Source: Clavibacter michiganensis (GTDB lineage: Bacteria > Actinomycetota > Actinomycetes > Actinomycetales > Microbacteriaceae). From it: 64,000 nt of DNA. Numbering within the stretch: position 1 is the first letter of the stretch; each line of letters begins with the position of its first letter. Position numbers and translations under genes: made by a program. The notes beneath the pieces are model-generated. The model had not been told where the DNA came from. It was given only the letters and a program-made list of their open reading frames with translations, and did no database searches. Location of the stretch: assembly GCA_002150995.1 (NCBI GenBank), contig MDHJ01000001.1, forward strand, positions 2,232,001-2,296,000. The letters run 5' to 3'. Of this stretch, positions 48,137-58,982 are shown in pieces.

Positions 48137-48711
48137 GACGCCCGCTCCGCGCGCAGGGCCTGGCGCATGTAGTCGAGGCCGGACAGCACGGTGAGCACGA
48201 GGGCGATCGACATGAGCACGGTGTTGACGACGTGCATGCCGTCGCCCACCACGTCCCACAGCGGGAGCAGCGCCACGCTGATGGCGACCGCCTGGGCGAC
48301 GGTCTTCAGCTTGCCGCCCCGTGACGCCGCGACGACGCGGTCGCGGAGCACGGCGAAGCGGTAGGCCGTGATGCCGAGCTCGCGCACGAGGATCACGATG
48401 GTCACCCACCAGGGCAGCTCCCCGAGGACGGAGAGCATCACGAGCGCGGCGCCCGTGAGCACCTTGTCGGCGATGGGGTCGAGCAGCTTCCCGAGGTCGG
48501 TGACGAGGTTGCGGCTCCGGGCGATGTGGCCGTCGACCCCGTCCGTCGCGATGGCGATCACGAACAGGGCGGCGGCCGCGTAGCGGAGCGGGCCGTCGGC
48601 GCCGCCGTCCGCCGCGAGCAGCACGACGAAGACGGGGGCAAGCAGGATCCGGACGATCGTGAGGACGTTCGCGACGTTCCAGGGGCTCGCCGGGGAGTCC
48701 CCGCGCGCCAT
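48133..48711 (-). CDS. pgsA: CDP-diacylglycerol-glycerol-3-phosphate phosphatidyltransferase
   Basis: A 192-aa membrane enzyme of phosphatidylglycerol synthesis, with about five helices. The CDP-alcohol motif reads DGVDGHIARSRNLVTDLGK then LLDPIADK, with all conserved Asp. ATG 48711; a short in-frame extension upstream to 48761 is possible. Same place as pgsA3 next to ftsK in mycobacteria. Confidence 0.92.
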   Translation of the reverse strand: MARGDSPASPWNVANVLTIVRILLAPVFVVLLAADGGADGPLRYAAAALFVIAIATDGVDGHIARSRNLVTDLGKLLDPIADKVLTGAALVMLSVLGELPWWVTIVILVRELGITAYRFAVLRDRVVAASRGGKLKTVAQAVAISVALLPLWDVVGDGMHVVNTVLMSIALVLTVLSGLDYMRQALRAERAS

Positions 48712-48766
48712 ACGCGTGGGGCACCGGTCGCGCCCGCCCGTGCTGCATTCCCGTCGGCCATGGCGT

Positions 48767-51631
48767 TCAGTCCCTGCCCGTCAGGCCCCAGGCGTCGTCG
48801 TCGCCCTCGGCCTCCACCTGCTCGTACGCGTCCAGGTCCTTGTGCAGCGGGTCCGACGGGTAGCGGTCGGCGTCATCCGCCTCGTCGGCAGCACCGGTGG
48901 CGGATGCGGATGCGGCCGGTGCCGCGGCGGGCGCCGGTGCCGGCGTCTCCCCGCGCAGCGTCGCGAGGACGCCGGGGAGCTGCTCGGCCGACACGAGCAC
49001 GTCGCGCGCCTTCGATCCCTCGGACGGGCCGACGATCTCCCGCGCCTCGAGGAGGTCCATGAGGCGCCCGGCCTTGGCGAAGCCCACGCGGAGCTTGCGC
49101 TGGAGCATCGACGTGGAGCCGAACTGCGTGCTGACGACGAGCTCGGCGGCCGCGAGCAGCACCTCGAGGTCGTCGCCGATGTCCGCGTCGATCTCCTTGC
49201 GCTCGGCGGCGACCGCGACGTCCTGCCGGTACTCGGGCCGGGCCTGGCGGGTGACGTGCTCCACCACCTTGGCGATCTCCGCCTCCTGCACCCACGCGCC
49301 CTGCACGCGGACGGCCTTGTTGGCGCCCATGGGGAGGAACAGGCCGTCGCCCTGGCCGATGAGCTTGTCGGCGCCGGGCTGGTCGAGGATGACGCGGGAG
49401 TCGGTCATGCTCGACACCGCGAACGCGAGGCGCGACGGGACGTTCGCCTTGATGAGGCCCGTGACGACGTCGACGGACGGGCGCTGCGTCGCGAGCACGA
49501 GGTGGATGCCGGCCGCGCGGGCGAGCTGCGTGATGCGGACGATCGAGTCCTCGACGTCGCGCGGCGCGACCATCATCAGGTCGGCGAGCTCGTCGACCAC
49601 GACGAGGAGGTACGGGTAGGGGCGGAGCGTCCGCTCGCTGCCCTCGGGCAGGACGATGCTCCCGCTCGTCACGGCCTTGTTGAAGTCGTCGATGTGACGG
49701 AAGCCGAAGCTGGCGAGGTCGTCGTACCTCATGTCCATCTCCTTCACCACCCACTGCAGCGCCTCGGCCGCCTTCTTCGGGTTGGTGATGATGGGCGTGA
49801 TGAGGTGCGGCACGCCCGCGTAGATGGTGAGCTCCACGCGCTTCGGGTCGATGAGCACCATGCGCACGTCGCTCGGCTTCGCGCGCATGAGGAGCGAGGT
49901 GATCATGGAGTTCACGAAGCTGGACTTGCCGGAGCCCGTGGATCCCGCGACCAGGAGGTGCGGCATCTTCGCGAGGTTGGCGATGACGTATCCGCCCTCG
50001 ACGTCCTTGCCGACGCCGATGGTCATCGGGTGCGCGCTGTTCGTCGCGGCGGACGAGCGCAGCACGTCGCCGAGGGAGACGATCTCGCGGTCGGTGTTCG
50101 GGATCTCCACGCCGATGGCGCTGCGTCCCGGGATGGGCGAGAGGATTCGGACCTCGTTCGAGGCGACGGCGTAGCTGATGTTCTTCGCGAGGGCCGTGAC
50201 GCGCTCGACCTTGACCCCGGGGGCCAGCTCGAGCTCGTACCGCGTCACGGTCGGGCCGCGCGAGAAGCCCGTGACCGTCGCGTCGACCTGGAAGTTCGTG
50301 AGGACCTCGGTGAGCGCGCGGACCACCTCGTCGTTGACCGACGAGCGGGACTTCGCGGGCGTGCCCGGCGAGAGGGTGCTCGCCGCGGGCAGGCGGTACG
50401 GCGCCTGCGGGGCGTCCGACGCGCCCGTGACCGTGGCGGCCTCGGTCCCGTCGTCCTCGAAGCCGGGGAGGACCGCGGGCTCGTCGTCGTCGCGGATGCC
50501 GGTGGGGTGGACCGGGATGGACGGGAGGATCGCGGTGGCAGTGGCATCTGCGACGGGGGCGTCGAGGTCGATGCGGCGGGTGGCAGCGTCGTCGCCCGTG
50601 AAGGCACCGGGCTCGGGGCGCGCGGCGTCCGGGTCCACCGTGCGGTCGATGACCGCCGTGGGAGCCTCGGCGGCCGGTCGTCGCGGCGGGCGCACGGGGT
50701 CCTCGTCCGGATCGGACCCCGCGTGCGGCGCCAGGACGGGGCTGTCGAACGCCGGGGCGTCCTCGCGCTGGCCGCGGTTGCGGCGCCACCACGGGAGGCT
50801 GTCGGTGTCGACGGGGCCGTCGCCGTCGACGCCGTCGAGCTCGACCTGCTCGGTCCCGCCCGACCTGCGGGCCGCGCGCTCGGCGGCGCGCTGCTCCTCG
50901 TCGACCGGCGGGGCGCCGAACAGGTACGAGTAGAGCTCGCGCAGGCGGACGCCGACGCGGTTCGGCGGCGTGCGCGTGATGATGAAGAGGGAGAGCACCA
51001 GGATGATCCCGGCGACGACGCCCGCCCCGACGGACGTGATGAGCAGCGCCAGCGGTGCGGCCAGCACCCAGCCGAGCACTCCCCCGGCGCGCGCGAGGGC
51101 GAGCATGCCGTCCCGCGGATCCGGAGCGCCGTTGAAGAGGTGGCAGAGCGCGGCGATGGAGACGAGGAAGAGCGTCACGCCGACCCCGATGCGGCCGTTG
51201 TCGCTGACCGAGGAGGGGTGGCGGAAGAGCCAGAGGGCCAGGAGCACCATGACGATGGGCAGCGCGAACGCCACCCGGCCGAAGAGGCCGCCGAACGTGT
51301 AGGCGTCGAACGCCATGGCCACGTCGTTGAGCGGGTTGAACCACTCGACGACGACCCCCGCGACGGCGAGCACCACGAGCAGGAAGGGGATGCCGTCGCG
51401 GCGCTCCTCCTTCGCGAGCTTCTCCGGCCCGAGGGCGCGGAACAGGGCCCCGGTGGCGTGGGCGAGGCCCATCCACGCGGCGACGAGCGGCCCGCGGCGC
51501 TCCGGCTGCACGGGGTAGGCGACGGTCTGCTGCTTCGTCTCGGTGGCACGCCCCTTGCGCGGGGGCGTGGCACGCGGCGCGCCCGAGGAGGTCTTCCCGG
51601 CGCGGCTGGTCGACCTGGTGCTCGTAGCCAT
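48767..51631 (-). CDS. ftsK: DNA translocase FtsK
   Basis: A 954-aa septal DNA pump. Four membrane helices in residues 60-260 ([35 protein letters not shown] and others), a Pro/Asp-rich linker of about 200 residues, then alpha, beta (Walker [12 protein letters not shown], Walker [12 protein letters not shown]) and gamma domains ([20 protein letters not shown], which reads KOPS-like sites). The tail after gamma is Ala/Pro/Asp-rich. ATG 51631 has TAACGT at 51639-51644, 7 nt upstream: leaderless. Confidence 0.96.
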   Translation of the reverse strand: MATSTRSTSRAGKTSSGAPRATPPRKGRATETKQQTVAYPVQPERRGPLVAAWMGLAHATGALFRALGPEKLAKEERRDGIPFLLVVLAVAGVVVEWFNPLNDVAMAFDAYTFGGLFGRVAFALPIVMVLLALWLFRHPSSVSDNGRIGVGVTLFLVSIAALCHLFNGAPDPRDGMLALARAGGVLGWVLAAPLALLITSVGAGVVAGIILVLSLFIITRTPPNRVGVRLRELYSYLFGAPPVDEEQRAAERAARRSGGTEQVELDGVDGDGPVDTDSLPWWRRNRGQREDAPAFDSPVLAPHAGSDPDEDPVRPPRRPAAEAPTAVIDRTVDPDAARPEPGAFTGDDAATRRIDLDAPVADATATAILPSIPVHPTGIRDDDEPAVLPGFEDDGTEAATVTGASDAPQAPYRLPAASTLSPGTPAKSRSSVNDEVVRALTEVLTNFQVDATVTGFSRGPTVTRYELELAPGVKVERVTALAKNISYAVASNEVRILSPIPGRSAIGVEIPNTDREIVSLGDVLRSSAATNSAHPMTIGVGKDVEGGYVIANLAKMPHLLVAGSTGSGKSSFVNSMITSLLMRAKPSDVRMVLIDPKRVELTIYAGVPHLITPIITNPKKAAEALQWVVKEMDMRYDDLASFGFRHIDDFNKAVTSGSIVLPEGSERTLRPYPYLLVVVDELADLMMVAPRDVEDSIVRITQLARAAGIHLVLATQRPSVDVVTGLIKANVPSRLAFAVSSMTDSRVILDQPGADKLIGQGDGLFLPMGANKAVRVQGAWVQEAEIAKVVEHVTRQARPEYRQDVAVAAERKEIDADIGDDLEVLLAAAELVVSTQFGSTSMLQRKLRVGFAKAGRLMDLLEAREIVGPSEGSKARDVLVSAEQLPGVLATLRGETPAPAPAAAPAASASATGAADEADDADRYPSDPLHKDLDAYEQVEAEGDDDAWGLTGRD

Positions 51632-51708
51632 GCGACCCACGTTATCCCGCACCGCCGTCGGCGGCGGTCCGCCGGGCCGGGCGGGACGCTCCCCGCCCGG
51701 CCCCGGCA

Positions 51709-52941
51709 TCAGTACCGGATCGCGTCGATGACCGACACCCGGACGGCGACCAGGGCCGGCATCAGGCCCGCGATCGCGCCCACCGCGAGGGACGCGCCGA
51801 GGCCGAGCAGCGCCGCCGACAGCGGGAACGGCGGGAACTCCGTGACGCCCGACGCCACGAACGACAGGATCCACGGGTTCTTCACGATCGCGACGGCCGC
51901 CATGACGCCGACCACTCCCGCCGCCACGGTGGCGACGATGCTCTCCATCATCACGGCGAAGAAGACCCGGCCCGCGCTCGCGCCGAAGCTGCGGCGGACG
52001 CCGATCTCGCGGATCCGCTGCTTCACGGTCACCAGCGAGATGTTCACGAGCCCGAGCGCACCCAGGAGCAGCACGAGGCCCGCCACTCCCCCGACGAGGA
52101 TCTTCAGCGACAGCAGGGGGTCGTAGTCGTACGTCCCGTAGTCGTTCCGGTTCACGGACGCCTGCACCCCCTCGGGCGCGGAGGCCGCGACGTCGGAGCG
52201 GATGGCCTCGGAGAGCCCGTCCGCCTCCTCCTCCGGCACCCACAGCTCCATCTGCGGGCTCATGCCCGCCAGCGCATCGGCGCCCATCATCCGCTCGGCG
52301 GTCGCGGAGAGCACGTACATCGCCGGAGGCTCCTGCTCGTACATGTCCGGGACGACGCCCACGACCACCGCCGTGCGCTCCCCCTGCTCGCCGCGGAGCA
52401 CGACCGTGGGATGGGATGCGACGGCGGGCGAGCCCATCCCGGCGAGGAACGCGCGGTTGACGACGAGGGTCGGGGCGAGCAGGTCGGCGTCGCGGTCGCC
52501 GAACCACCTGCCGTCCACGACGTCGACGCGGCGCATCTGGCCGTAGTCGGGATCGACCACCGTGCCCTGCACCTCCGCGGTCCCGCCCGGGAGCTCGACC
52601 GACAGCGGCGCGTAGCCGATCACGGTCGACCAGCTGATGCCGTAGCGGGCGGCGACGTCGGCGAGGAGCTCACGCTGGTCGTCGTACGGCATGCCCTGCC
52701 CCGTCTCCGAGTACATGGACACCGAGAGCGACGCGGGACGCCCGGACTGCCGCTCGAACTGCTCCGTCTGCGCCTGCTGCACGACCGCGCCGAGCCCGAC
52801 GACGGACGTGATCGCCGCGACCGCGACCGCGACGCCGATGAGGGAGAGGAGGACGCGCGTGCGGTGGATCCGCAGCTCCGCCCACGCCTCGACGACGGCG
52901 CCGACGAGGCCCGTGCCCGTCCGTGCCAGCCAGCCGCTCAC
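51709..52941 (-). CDS. MacB-like ABC transporter permease
   Basis: A 410-aa FtsX-type permease: N-terminal helix ([20 protein letters not shown]), a large outside MacB-PCD domain (residues 60-270) and three C-terminal helices with the [17 protein letters not shown] coupling region. The N-terminus is cytoplasmic. GTG 52941 overlaps the ATPase stop. With the next two genes it forms a MacA-MacB-like exporter; the cargo is unknown. Confidence 0.88.
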   Translation of the reverse strand: MSGWLARTGTGLVGAVVEAWAELRIHRTRVLLSLIGVAVAVAAITSVVGLGAVVQQAQTEQFERQSGRPASLSVSMYSETGQGMPYDDQRELLADVAARYGISWSTVIGYAPLSVELPGGTAEVQGTVVDPDYGQMRRVDVVDGRWFGDRDADLLAPTLVVNRAFLAGMGSPAVASHPTVVLRGEQGERTAVVVGVVPDMYEQEPPAMYVLSATAERMMGADALAGMSPQMELWVPEEEADGLSEAIRSDVAASAPEGVQASVNRNDYGTYDYDPLLSLKILVGGVAGLVLLLGALGLVNISLVTVKQRIREIGVRRSFGASAGRVFFAVMMESIVATVAAGVVGVMAAVAIVKNPWILSFVASGVTEFPPFPLSAALLGLGASLAVGAIAGLMPALVAVRVSVIDAIRY

Positions 52942-53645
52942 GCGGCCGTCTCCCGCACGAGGACCTCGGAGGGGGCGAGCACGCCGGCCTCCAGCCGGTG
53001 GTGCCGGTCGGCGCGCGCGGCGACCGTCGGGTCGTGCGTGATGGTGACGAGGGCCGCCCCGGACGCGTGGGCGACCTCGGCGAGCAGGGTCATCACGGTG
53101 GCACCCGTCTCGATGTCGAGGGCGCCCGTCGGCTCGTCGGCGAGGATCAGCCGCGGCGACCGGACGAGCGCGCGGGCGATGGCCACGCGCTGCTGCTCGC
53201 CCCCGGACAGCGTCTCCGGCATGGAGTCGATGCGGTGGCCGAGGCCCACGCGCTCCAGCATGTCGGCCGCGATGGACGCGCGCCGCCAGAAGGTGCGGCC
53301 CGTGGAGTAGAGGAGGGGCGTCATCACGTTCTCCCGCGCCGTGCGCCCCTGCAGCAGGTTGAACTGCTGGAAGATGAAGCCGATGTCGCCGCCGCGCGCC
53401 CGGTCGCGGCGGGAGCCCGAGACCCGGGCCATCGGCACGTCGTCGAGGAGCACCTCGCCCGTGGTCGGGGTGTCCAGGAGCCCGAGGATGTTGAGCAGGG
53501 TCGACTTGCCGGAACCGGAGCGCCCGACGATGGAGACGTGGTCGCCCACGGAGACGTCGAGGTCGACGCCGTGCAGGATCGTCAGCGGCTCGTCGTCGGG
53601 ACGGAGGACCGTGCGGGTGACCTGCTCGAGCCGGATGAGGCTCAT
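52938..53645 (-). CDS. MacB-like ABC transporter ATP-binding protein
   Basis: A 235-aa ATPase of the LolD/MacB group: Walker [26 protein letters not shown], signature [15 protein letters not shown] and Walker [16 protein letters not shown] 53645 overlaps the adapter gene stop by ATGA, and its own stop overlaps the permease start. Confidence 0.92.
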   Translation of the reverse strand: MSLIRLEQVTRTVLRPDDEPLTILHGVDLDVSVGDHVSIVGRSGSGKSTLLNILGLLDTPTTGEVLLDDVPMARVSGSRRDRARGGDIGFIFQQFNLLQGRTARENVMTPLLYSTGRTFWRRASIAADMLERVGLGHRIDSMPETLSGGEQQRVAIARALVRSPRLILADEPTGALDIETGATVMTLLAEVAHASGAALVTITHDPTVAARADRHHRLEAGVLAPSEVLVRETAA

Positions 53646-54658
53646 CCGCCGTACCCGCCCTGCATCATCGTCGGGTCGACCTCGGGTGCGGGGGCGCCCG
53701 GCACGAACTCGAGCACCATGTCGCCCTCGGACAGCCCGGAGGTGATCTGCACGACCTTCCCGTCGCTGATGCCCAGGCCGACGGCGCGCTCCTCCGGCTC
53801 CCCGGTCTCCGACGGCAGCCAGACGTTGCCGGTGTCGGCGAGGCCCTCGACGGCGGTGGTCGGGAGCGTCAGCACGTCGGCCGCCTCGCCCGCGGGGATC
53901 GTGATCTCGGCCGCGAGCCCCGGGAAGACGCGCGCGTCCGCGGGGATGGCGCAGGAGACGGTCGCGCCCGTGGAGGCCGGCTCGGCGCCTCCGGTGGATC
54001 CGCCGTCGTCGCCGGACGGCGCGCCGCCCCCGCCGGAGGACTGCTGCCCGATGCGGAGGTCCGAGCACTCGAACGGCGCGGGACCGGACGTGATGGCGAC
54101 CTCCGCGGTCGTCGGCTGCGTGACGAGCCGGTACTGCTCCTCCGCGGTGAGCGGAGCGGTGGCGCGGAAGGTCGGCGGCGAGATGCGGCCGACGGCGTCG
54201 CCGACGGACACCTCCTGGCCGACGAGGACGCCGAGCTCCGCGAGCGAGCCGGCGGTCGAGGCGGTGACGGTCTCCGTCACGACCTTGGGCTTCGACTGCG
54301 TGACCGTGCCGTCGGCGGCGACCACCGGATCCACCGGCGTCTCCTGGCGGATGACGAGCACGGGATCGCCCGCGGCGACGGTCGCGCCCTGGCCGGCGAC
54401 GAGCTTGGAGACCTTGCCCTGCAGCGTCGCCTTGACGGTCACGTCGGGATCCGGCTGGATGCTGCCCTCCACGGTGACGTCGTTCACCACCGTCGCGAGG
54501 GTCGCCGGTACCTGGGACTCGACGACCGAGCCCGTCGGCACCTCGGCGACCTCCTCGGTCGCCGTCCCGAAGAACGCCATGCGCACGAGGGCCACCGCGA
54601 TGGCGGCCAGCACGACGAGCCTCGTGATCGGGAGGATCCATCTCCGCCAGACGCCCAC
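53642..54658 (-). CDS. MacA-like membrane fusion / adapter protein
   Basis: A 338-aa adapter: one N-terminal helix (ITRLVVLAAIAVALVRMAF), then a biotinyl-lipoyl-like fold (VTVEGSIQPDPDVTVKATLQ, GKVSKLVAGQGATVAAGDPV) and a Gly/Ser-rich loop (SSGGGGAPSGDDGG) around residue 210. In a Gram-positive cell there is no outer membrane partner, so it probably feeds or gates the permease outside the cell. First gene of the three-gene unit. Confidence 0.85.
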   Translation of the reverse strand: MGVWRRWILPITRLVVLAAIAVALVRMAFFGTATEEVAEVPTGSVVESQVPATLATVVNDVTVEGSIQPDPDVTVKATLQGKVSKLVAGQGATVAAGDPVLVIRQETPVDPVVAADGTVTQSKPKVVTETVTASTAGSLAELGVLVGQEVSVGDAVGRISPPTFRATAPLTAEEQYRLVTQPTTAEVAITSGPAPFECSDLRIGQQSSGGGGAPSGDDGGSTGGAEPASTGATVSCAIPADARVFPGLAAEITIPAGEAADVLTLPTTAVEGLADTGNVWLPSETGEPEERAVGLGISDGKVVQITSGLSEGDMVLEFVPGAPAPEVDPTMMQGGYGG

Positions 54659-54781
54659 GGCCGCTCCTTCCCCGGCGGTCCCCAGCGGCCCGTCCGGTCG
54701 CCTCCGACGCTAGGGCCCGGGACCGGCGCGGCGGGTCGTCCGTGGGGATGAGATGCGCAGGTCGACCGGGGGCCGGACGAC

Positions 54782-54812
54782 GGAGGGGGCGGGGTCTCCC
54801 CCGCCCCCCTCC
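54782..54812 (-). terminator. Hairpin past rnj
   Basis: GC stem of about 13 bp (54782-54794 with 54798-54812, one bulged base), 3-nt loop, 35 nt past the rnj stop. Followed on the minus strand by no T run. Confidence 0.6.
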
Positions 54813-54846
54813 GGGCTCCTCGCGTGCCGGCCGCCGCAGCTCCGGG

Positions 54847-56523
54847 CTACGCCTCGATGACCACCGGGATGATCATCGGCCGACGGCGGTGCGACGAGTT
54901 GACCCAGCGGCCGACCGTGCGGCGCACGACCTGGGAGTAGGCGTGCGTGTCGCGCGTGCCGTTCGCGGCGGCCTCCGCGAGGGCCTTGACTACCAGCGGC
55001 TTGACGCTGTCGAAGACCTTCGAGTCCTCGGCGAAGCCACGGGCCTCGATCTCCGGGCCGACGATGACCTTGCCGGTCTGCGGCTCGACGACGGCGAAGA
55101 TCGTGACGAAGCCCTCCTCGGAGAGGATGCGGCGGTCCTTGAGGTCGGCGTCGGTGATCTCGCCGACCGTGGAGCCGTCGACGTAGACGTAGCCGATGTC
55201 CAGCTGACCGGTGACGCGCACGTGGCCGTCCTTCATGTCGAGCACCGAGCCGTCCTCCGCGAGGAACGTGTTGCGCTCCGGCACGCCCGTCTGGATCGCC
55301 AGCTGCTGGTTCGCGACCAGGTGACGGTACTCGCCGTGCACGGGGAGGACGTTGCGCGGCTTCAGGATGTTGTAGCAGTAGAGCAGCTCGCCGGCGGCCG
55401 CGTGGCCCGAGACGTGGACCTTGGCGTTGGCCTTGTGCACGACGTTGGCGCCGAGCTTCGTGAGCCCGTTGATGATGCGGTAGACGGCGTTCTCGTTGCC
55501 GGGGATGAGGCTCGACGCGAGGATGACGGTGTCGTCCTGGCCGATCTCGATCTGGTGCTCCGAGTTCACCATGCGGCTGAGCACGGCCATCGGCTCGCCC
55601 TGGGACCCGGTGCTCATGTACACGATCTCGTCGTCCCGCAGGTTGACGGCCTTCTTGGAGTCGATGAGCACTCCGTCCGGGACCTTGAGGTAGCCGAGGT
55701 CGGCGGCGATGGTCATGTTGCGGATCATCGAGCGGCCGATGAACGCGACCCGGCGCCCGTTCGCGGCGGCCGCGTCCAGCACCTGCTGCACGCGGTGCAC
55801 GTGGCTGGAGAAGCTCGCGACGATGACGCGGCGCGGCGCCTTCGAGATGACGGCCTCGAGCACCGGGCCGATGGAGCGCTCCGTGGGCGTGAACCCGGGG
55901 ACGTCGGCGTTCGTGGAGTCCGACATGAACAGGTCGATGCCGGCCTCGCCGAGGCGGGCGAACGCGCGGAGGTCCGTGATGCGGTCGTCGAGCGGGAGCT
56001 GGTCCATCTTGAAGTCGCCCGTGTGCAGGACGCTGCCGGCCTCGGTCTTGATGGCCACCGCCAGCGCGTCCGGGATGGAGTGGTTGACGGCCACGAACTC
56101 GAGCTCGAACGGCCCGAGGCGCTCGCGGTCGCCCTCCTTCACCTGGAACGTGTACGGCTTGATCCGGTGCTCCTTGAGCTTCGCCTCGATGAGGGCGAGC
56201 GTGAGGCCGGAGCCGATCAGCGGGATGTCCTGCTTCAGCTTGAGGAGGTAGGGCACGGCGCCGATGTGGTCCTCGTGGCCGTGCGTGAGGACGATGCCGA
56301 CGACGTCGTCGAGGCGGTCCGCGATGGAGCTGAAGTCGGGGAGGATCAGGTCGACTCCGGGCTGGTGCTCCTCGGGGAAGAGCACGCCGCAGTCGACGAC
56401 GAGGATCTTGCCGTCGATCTCGAACGTGGTCATGTTGCGCCCGATCTCGCCCAGTCCGCCGATGGGCGTGATGCGCAGGGTGCCGGGCTTGAGCGCGGGA
56501 GGATCGTAGATGGTCCGGGGCAT
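54847..56523 (-). CDS. rnj: Ribonuclease J
   Basis: A 558-aa metallo-beta-lactamase/beta-CASP RNase for mRNA decay and rRNA maturation. The metal motif is LTHGHEDHIGAVPY; the next ligands are VLHTGDFKMD and the beta-CASP part has VHVSGHAAAGEL. The C-terminal part VKPLVVKALAEAAANGTRD is the J domain. ATG 56523 follows TAGGAGCCCC, a real ribosome site. dapA lies just upstream, as in mycobacteria. Confidence 0.96.
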   Translation of the reverse strand: MPRTIYDPPALKPGTLRITPIGGLGEIGRNMTTFEIDGKILVVDCGVLFPEEHQPGVDLILPDFSSIADRLDDVVGIVLTHGHEDHIGAVPYLLKLKQDIPLIGSGLTLALIEAKLKEHRIKPYTFQVKEGDRERLGPFELEFVAVNHSIPDALAVAIKTEAGSVLHTGDFKMDQLPLDDRITDLRAFARLGEAGIDLFMSDSTNADVPGFTPTERSIGPVLEAVISKAPRRVIVASFSSHVHRVQQVLDAAAANGRRVAFIGRSMIRNMTIAADLGYLKVPDGVLIDSKKAVNLRDDEIVYMSTGSQGEPMAVLSRMVNSEHQIEIGQDDTVILASSLIPGNENAVYRIINGLTKLGANVVHKANAKVHVSGHAAAGELLYCYNILKPRNVLPVHGEYRHLVANQQLAIQTGVPERNTFLAEDGSVLDMKDGHVRVTGQLDIGYVYVDGSTVGEITDADLKDRRILSEEGFVTIFAVVEPQTGKVIVGPEIEARGFAEDSKVFDSVKPLVVKALAEAAANGTRDTHAYSQVVRRTVGRWVNSSHRRRPMIIPVVIEA

Positions 56524-56583
56524 GGGGCTCCTAGGTGACGGTGCGGCCCGGAGGGGCCGGCTGCGGGGAGATGCGGGCGCGCG

Positions 56584-57558
56584 TCAGCGCGTGGTGCCGG
56601 CGACCTGGGGCAGGGCTCCGCCGGCGGCCGCGTTGCGGTCGGGGCGGAAGTTGCGGAAGTCGACGCCGGGGACGTCGCGGACGAGGTCGATCTCGTCCTC
56701 GATCTGGGCGGCCTCCCACTCCTCCGGCCCGACGAGGGGCAGGCGGACGCGGGGGCTGCCGATGCGGCCGAGGCCGTGGAGGATGTACTTCGCCGCGACC
56801 GTGCCGGGCACGTGGGTCATGACCGCGCGGACGAGGGGCTCGAGCTGCTGGTGGGCGTGCGTGGCGGCGCGCAGGTCGCCCGCGTTCACGGCGTCGACCA
56901 TCGTGCGGTACGGCGTGGCCGTGATGTTCGCGGTGACGCCGATGAGCCCGGTGCCGCCGATGGCGAGCGTGGGGAGCGCGTTCGCGTCGTCGCCCGCGAA
57001 GTACATGAGGCCCGTCTGGTTGAGCACGCGGCTCGCCTGCGCGAGGTCGCCCTTGGCGTCCTTCACCGCGAGGATGTTCGGGTGCTTGGCGGCGCGGAGG
57101 ATGGTCTCGTACTGGATGGGGATGCCGGTGCGCCCGGGGATGTCGTACAGGATGACGGGCAGGTCCGTGGCATCCGCGATCATGCGGAAGTGCGTGAGCA
57201 CGCCCGCCTGCGTCGGCTTGTTGTAGTACGGCGTGACGATCATGTTGCCGTCGGCGCCGGCCTTCTCGCTCTGGCGGGCCAGCTGCATGGCGTGCGCGGT
57301 CTCGTTGGAGCCGCCGCCCGTGATGATCTTGGCGCGGCCCGCGCTCACCGACCGGCCGACCTCGACGAGCTTGATCTTCTCCGGGTCGGTCAGCGTGCTG
57401 GTCTCGCCCGTGGTGCCCGTGACGACGATGCCGTCCGCGCCCGCGACGATGACGTCGTCCATGTGCTTCTCGGCGGCCGCCCAGTCCACCTCGCCGTCGG
57501 CCGTGAACGGGGTGACGAGCGCCACCAGGACCTGGCCGAAGGGGTTCTCTGAGGACAC
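56584..57558 (-). CDS. dapA: 4-hydroxy-tetrahydrodipicolinate synthase
   Basis: A 324-aa first enzyme of the DAP/lysine branch. Schiff-base Lys in LAVKDAKGD, catalytic Tyr in VTPYYNKPTQ and TGTTGETSTL are present. GTG 57558 is chosen because TACGAT (57566-57571) ends 7 nt before it, the leaderless pattern seen elsewhere here; ATG 57567 lies inside that box. Downstream is rnj with a 60-nt gap. Confidence 0.95.
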   Translation of the reverse strand: MSSENPFGQVLVALVTPFTADGEVDWAAAEKHMDDVIVAGADGIVVTGTTGETSTLTDPEKIKLVEVGRSVSAGRAKIITGGGSNETAHAMQLARQSEKAGADGNMIVTPYYNKPTQAGVLTHFRMIADATDLPVILYDIPGRTGIPIQYETILRAAKHPNILAVKDAKGDLAQASRVLNQTGLMYFAGDDANALPTLAIGGTGLIGVTANITATPYRTMVDAVNAGDLRAATHAHQQLEPLVRAVMTHVPGTVAAKYILHGLGRIGSPRVRLPLVGPEEWEAAQIEDEIDLVRDVPGVDFRNFRPDRNAAAGGALPQVAGTTR

Positions 57559-57684
57559 GGCTCCCATCGTAACGCTCGGACCGCGCGCGGACGGGAGCGG
57601 GATCCGCGCACCGCCGCCTCGGACGGGCCCGGCCCGCCCCCGGACGGGGGATGCCGCTACGGCCGCTGCGGGAGGATCCTGCGC

Positions 57685-58974
57685 GTGAGGACGACGGAGT
57701 CCTCGAGAAGGCGGTGGACCATGACCCTCACGGCACGGAGGAGGCGCACGCCCGCTCTGGCCCTCACCCTGGCGCTCGTCGTCGGGGTCTCGCTGGTCGG
57801 CGCATCGCCGGCCCTCGCGGCGCCCGGAGCGCCGACGCCCCGCGCCGCGGCCGATGCGGTCCCCGCGCTCCCGGCCCCCGTCGTGCAGATCGGCGGGGAG
57901 GTCACCGACATCCCCGAGATCGAGGTCTACGTCAGCCTCGATCTCGAGGAGCGCGTGGTCGACGATCCCCGCTTCGAGTACCAGCTCGACGGCCAGGGCC
58001 CCTGGACGACCGCGCATACGGGCCCCCTCGACTCCGCCGTGATCCGCATCGAGGCCCCGGCCGGACCTCACGTCATCTCCTTCCGGGCCGCCGGCGTGAT
58101 CGACGGCGTCCCGGTCATCGGCGCTGCGTCCGCGCCCGTGGCCGTCCGCTCGCTGGGGTACCCCACGCGGTACGACCCGGTCATCACGGTCGACGGGCCC
58201 CGGATCACCCTCGCCTGGGACGTCCGCGGGTACCTCGCCGGCTGGCCGGAGGAGCGTTCGGTCGTCTACGCGTTCGGCGACGACCCGTACACCTTCGCCG
58301 ACGCCGTGGGATCGACCACCGTCGACGTCGGCTACGACCGCACGGTCCGCTTCGTGTTCTGGCACGGACCCAACGTCGACGTGGCCCGGTACGTGTACCT
58401 GGATCTCGCCACCGGCAGCGCGCCCGGGACGCCGTCGTTCACCTCCTCGCCGACCCCGACCGTCGTCGGCCGGGCGGTCGCGGGGAGCACCCTGTCCGTC
58501 CGGCCCGGCACGTGGCGTCCCGGCCCGGTCACGCTCGCCTACCAGTGGTACCGCGACGGCCAGCGGATCTCCGACGCCTCGGGACCGACCTACGAGGTCG
58601 ACGCGCGCTTCGACGGCGGCAAGCGCATCACCGTCGGCGTCCGGGGCAGCGCACCGGGCCGCGCCTCTGTCGAGCGCGTCTCGGCCCCGACGCCTCGCGT
58701 CGCGATGCCCGTCATCTCCCCGGGCGTGCCGGCGATCGGCGGGCTCCCGCTCGTCGGACGGCAGCTCACCGTGCGGACCGGGTTCTGGCGCCCGGCGCCC
58801 ATCTGGCTGACCTACCAGTGGCTGCGCGACGGCGTGGTCATCTCGGGCGCCGAGGCACCCGCGTACACGCCCGTCGCCGCCGACCGCGGGCGGCTCCTCG
58901 CGGTGCGGGTGACGGGAGAGCGGTACCCCTACCCCACCGTCTCGCGGACCAGCGTCGCGGTGCACGTGGGGTGA
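57685..58974 (+). CDS. Secreted protein with Ig-like repeat modules
   Basis: A 429-aa exported protein. The signal peptide (basic run TARRRRTP, then ALALTLALVVGVSLVGA) ends ALA-AP, so cleavage is near residue 45. The middle is beta-rich and not recognised. The C-terminus has two modules with the pattern AGSTLSVRPGTWRPGPVTLAY / LTYQWLRDG (around residues 270 and 350), common in Microbacteriaceae surface proteins. GTG 57685 has GGAGGA 9 nt upstream; ATG 57721 is an alternative. No sortase motif. Function unknown; cell-surface or plant contact is speculation. Confidence 0.8.
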   Translation: MRTTESSRRRWTMTLTARRRRTPALALTLALVVGVSLVGASPALAAPGAPTPRAAADAVPALPAPVVQIGGEVTDIPEIEVYVSLDLEERVVDDPRFEYQLDGQGPWTTAHTGPLDSAVIRIEAPAGPHVISFRAAGVIDGVPVIGAASAPVAVRSLGYPTRYDPVITVDGPRITLAWDVRGYLAGWPEERSVVYAFGDDPYTFADAVGSTTVDVGYDRTVRFVFWHGPNVDVARYVYLDLATGSAPGTPSFTSSPTPTVVGRAVAGSTLSVRPGTWRPGPVTLAYQWYRDGQRISDASGPTYEVDARFDGGKRITVGVRGSAPGRASVERVSAPTPRVAMPVISPGVPAIGGLPLVGRQLTVRTGFWRPAPIWLTYQWLRDGVVISGAEAPAYTPVAADRGRLLAVRVTGERYPYPTVSRTSVAVHVG

Positions 58975-58982
58975 CGGCGCGC

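Noticed and set aside
51709..54658. Export module as an antibiotic resistance or bacteriocin system
   Set aside because: No precursor peptide, immunity gene or modifying enzyme nearby; sequence gives no cargo.
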